A stretch of DNA of 35,083 nt from Blattamonas nauphoetae. Taxonomy: Eukaryota; Preaxostyla; Oxymonadida. This document shows, piece after piece, positions 33,584-35,083 of the stretch. Location of the stretch: assembly GCA_033064195.1 (NCBI GenBank), contig JARBJD010000544.1, positions 1 to 35,083 of the forward strand, given 5' to 3'. Below the pieces are notes generated by a model. The model saw nothing but the letters and a program-made list of their open reading frames with translations. It had not been told where the DNA came from and did not search any database. Every line of letters begins with the position of its first letter. Within the stretch, counting starts at the first letter, position 1. The translations under genes and the position numbers were made by a program.

Positions 33584-35083
33584 ATGGCTGCAGATGGGAT
33601 AATTCATCGATTCATCTCGTCTGAAGAGGCAATCAGCATTGACACTCCAGTTCCTCAAGCTATCTACGACGAAGGCAGTTTGTCGATCTCCTCATATCGG
33701 GGAGGATATATTGGGAAAACGATGAAGCAATTCTCGTTCGTTGCGTCCGTAATCATGTCGAAGAGATCCTGTGGCCGAGGCTGAGGGTAGGCCCGAGAAC
33801 TGGAGGTCAATGCAGACTGCTCCTTCAGACAAGATGAATCGACGAATTATCCCATCTGCGTAGTCAACCCAGACGTCTCTCACATAGACTGGGCTTGTCT
33901 CACCTCCATTATCGATGATTGGAACATCAACAATTCGTTGGCGTGTTCGTTGAACATAGTTCAGGATGTCAATATTCGTCTTGTTGAACGGTTTTGAGGT
34001 CTTTCGAGTTCGGGCGGTTATTGATGCTTTTCCCGTTCAAATGGTGTGTAGATCATTCAGAGGGCAGATGCGTCCGCCTTCTTTCGGCCAATTCACAAGG
34101 AAATTGTTCACTGGAGTCGTTTCATCGCATCTGCACCCATGAACTTGTACTTCATTTATCCAGTCCTGCTCTTCTTTTAGCAGACTCGGTATTCCCATAT
34201 CGGGGAGGATAGATCGGGAAAACGATGAAGCAATTCTCGTTCGTTGCGTCCGTAATCATGTCGAAGAGATCCTGTGGCCGAGGCTGAGGTAGGCCGAGGA
34301 ACTGGAGGTCAATGCAGACTGCTCCTTCAAGACAAGATGAATCGACGAATTATCCCATCTGCGTAGTCAGCAGACGTCTCTCACATAGACTGGGCTTTGT
34401 CTCACCTCCATTATCGATGATTGGAACATCAACAATTCGTTGGCGTGTTCGTTGAACATGGATTCAGGATGTCAATATTCGTCTTGTTGAACGGTTTGAG
34501 GTCTTTCGAGTTCGGGCGGTTATTGATGCTTTTCCCGTTCAAATGGTGTGTAGATCACATTCAGAGGGCAGATGCGTCCGCCTTCTTTCAGCCAATTCAC
34601 AAGAGTTGTTCACTGGAGTCGTTTCATCGCATCTGCGCAGATTGTACTTCCATTTATCCAGTCCTGCTCTTCTTTAGCAGACTCTCGGTATTCCCATATC
34701 GGGGAGGATAGATCGGGAAAACGATGAAGCAATTCTCGTTCGTTGCGTCCGTAATCATGTCGAAGATCCTGTGGCCGAGGCTGAGGGTAGGCCCGAGGAA
34801 CTGGAGGAGTCAATGCAGACTGCTCCTTCAGACAAGATGAATCGACGAATTATCCCATCTGCGTAGTCAACCCAGACGTCTCTCACATAGACTGGGCAGG
34901 CTTGTCTCACCTCCATTATCGATGATTGGAACATCAACAATTCGTTGGCGTGTTCGTTGAACATAGTTCAGGATGTCAATATTCGTCTTGTTGAACGGTT
35001 TTGAGGTCTTTCGAGTTCGGGCGGTTATTGATGCTTTTCCGTTCAAATGGTGTGTAGATCACATTCAGAGGGCAGATGCGTCC
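33584..35083. repeat. Right end: unit head followed by B-only repeats
   Basis: After a normal head, block B repeats at 33701-34203, 34204-34702 and 34703-35083 (503, 499 and a truncated 381 bp) with no C region between. All three carry many one- to three-base indels not seen in the core, for example around 33797, 34055, 34288-34303, 34460, 34600 and 34640. The window ends within the third block. Confidence 0.9.

Larger units (their letters stand above)
2415..35083. repeat. Head-to-tail tandem array of a ~1.25-kb compound unit
   Basis: From 2415 to the window end the sequence is the same unit repeated without spacers. Using the recurring ATGGCTGCAGATGGG as phase mark, clean copies start at 3603, 4842, 6081, 7326, 8569, 9816, 11065, 12312, 14070, 15318, 17604, 18853, 20611, 21860, 23109, 24355, 26112, 27357, 28605, 29853, 31097, 32342 and 33584, giving spacings mostly of 1239-1249 bp. 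Interior copies are nearly identical, differing by scattered substitutions and one- to three-base indels. Each unit comprises a 117-bp head, a ~510-bp block B and a ~620-bp remainder. Spacings of 1757-1758 and 2286 reflect extra B blocks. The array is not rRNA, tRNA or a simple microsatellite. Its length, homogeneity and decayed left edge fit satellite DNA evolving by unequal exchange; the source sequence is unknown to me. Confidence 0.98.

Noticed and set aside
2415-35083. CRISPR array or bacterial repeat region
   Set aside because: The repeats are kilobase-sized, contiguous and without unique spacers, and the flank has no cas genes.
2415-35083. Ribosomal DNA, histone or other tandem gene cluster
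   Set aside because: No rRNA-like or histone-like sequence is seen. The unit is too short for rDNA and the translated frames match no family I know.
2415-35083. Retroelement or virus-like element as source of the unit
   Set aside because: I see no reverse transcriptase, integrase, protease or capsid motif, and no long terminal repeats or poly-A tail. The origin is left open rather than assigned.

Overview
The window looks like eukaryotic, non-coding-rich DNA dominated by one tandem repeat. There is no bacterial gene density, no operon-like packing, and no tRNA, rRNA or CRISPR array. T-rich intergenic DNA and a short terminal-inverted-repeat element near the left end would fit an invertebrate, possibly a nematode. 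That assignment is a guess from sequence style, not from a recognised gene.

Layout: (1) 1-1280 is unique flank with only weak open frames. (2) 1281-2131 is an 851-bp candidate non-autonomous DNA transposon. Its 24-bp inverted ends match at 23 of 24 positions and it is flanked by AGAT on both sides. It appears to sit inside a minus-strand open frame that resumes in the same frame on the other side. (3) 2132-2414 is the remaining unique flank. (4) 2415 to the window end (35083) is a continuous head-to-tail satellite-like array of a unit of about 1.24-1.25 kb. I count a degraded left-edge copy, 22 further copies, and a right end that changes into a shorter repeat. The array runs off the window.

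Each unit is compound. A roughly 510-bp block (B) is bounded by a direct repeat of about 48 bp, and the remaining roughly 740 bp (C) carries the rest. B is single in most units, doubled in three, tripled in one (with a blended, suspicious middle copy), and becomes the only repeated unit in the last 1.4 kb. Within each unit several segments occur twice in opposite orientation, so both strands encode related peptides, for example the shared ADGII-x-RF motif. The minus strand is open for 234-405 codons in about ten copies, and B at exactly 510 bp (170 codons) extends the frame when duplicated. None of these frames begins with ATG and I recognise no protein family, so coding function is unproven.

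Copies fall into variant classes that differ in homopolymer tracts and small indels, and they are grouped along the array in a way that suggests block-wise amplification. The stretch at about 16190-16490 reads as an average of two different repeat segments, and the last 1.3 kb is rich in small indels. Both may be assembly artefacts and should be checked before biological conclusions are drawn.
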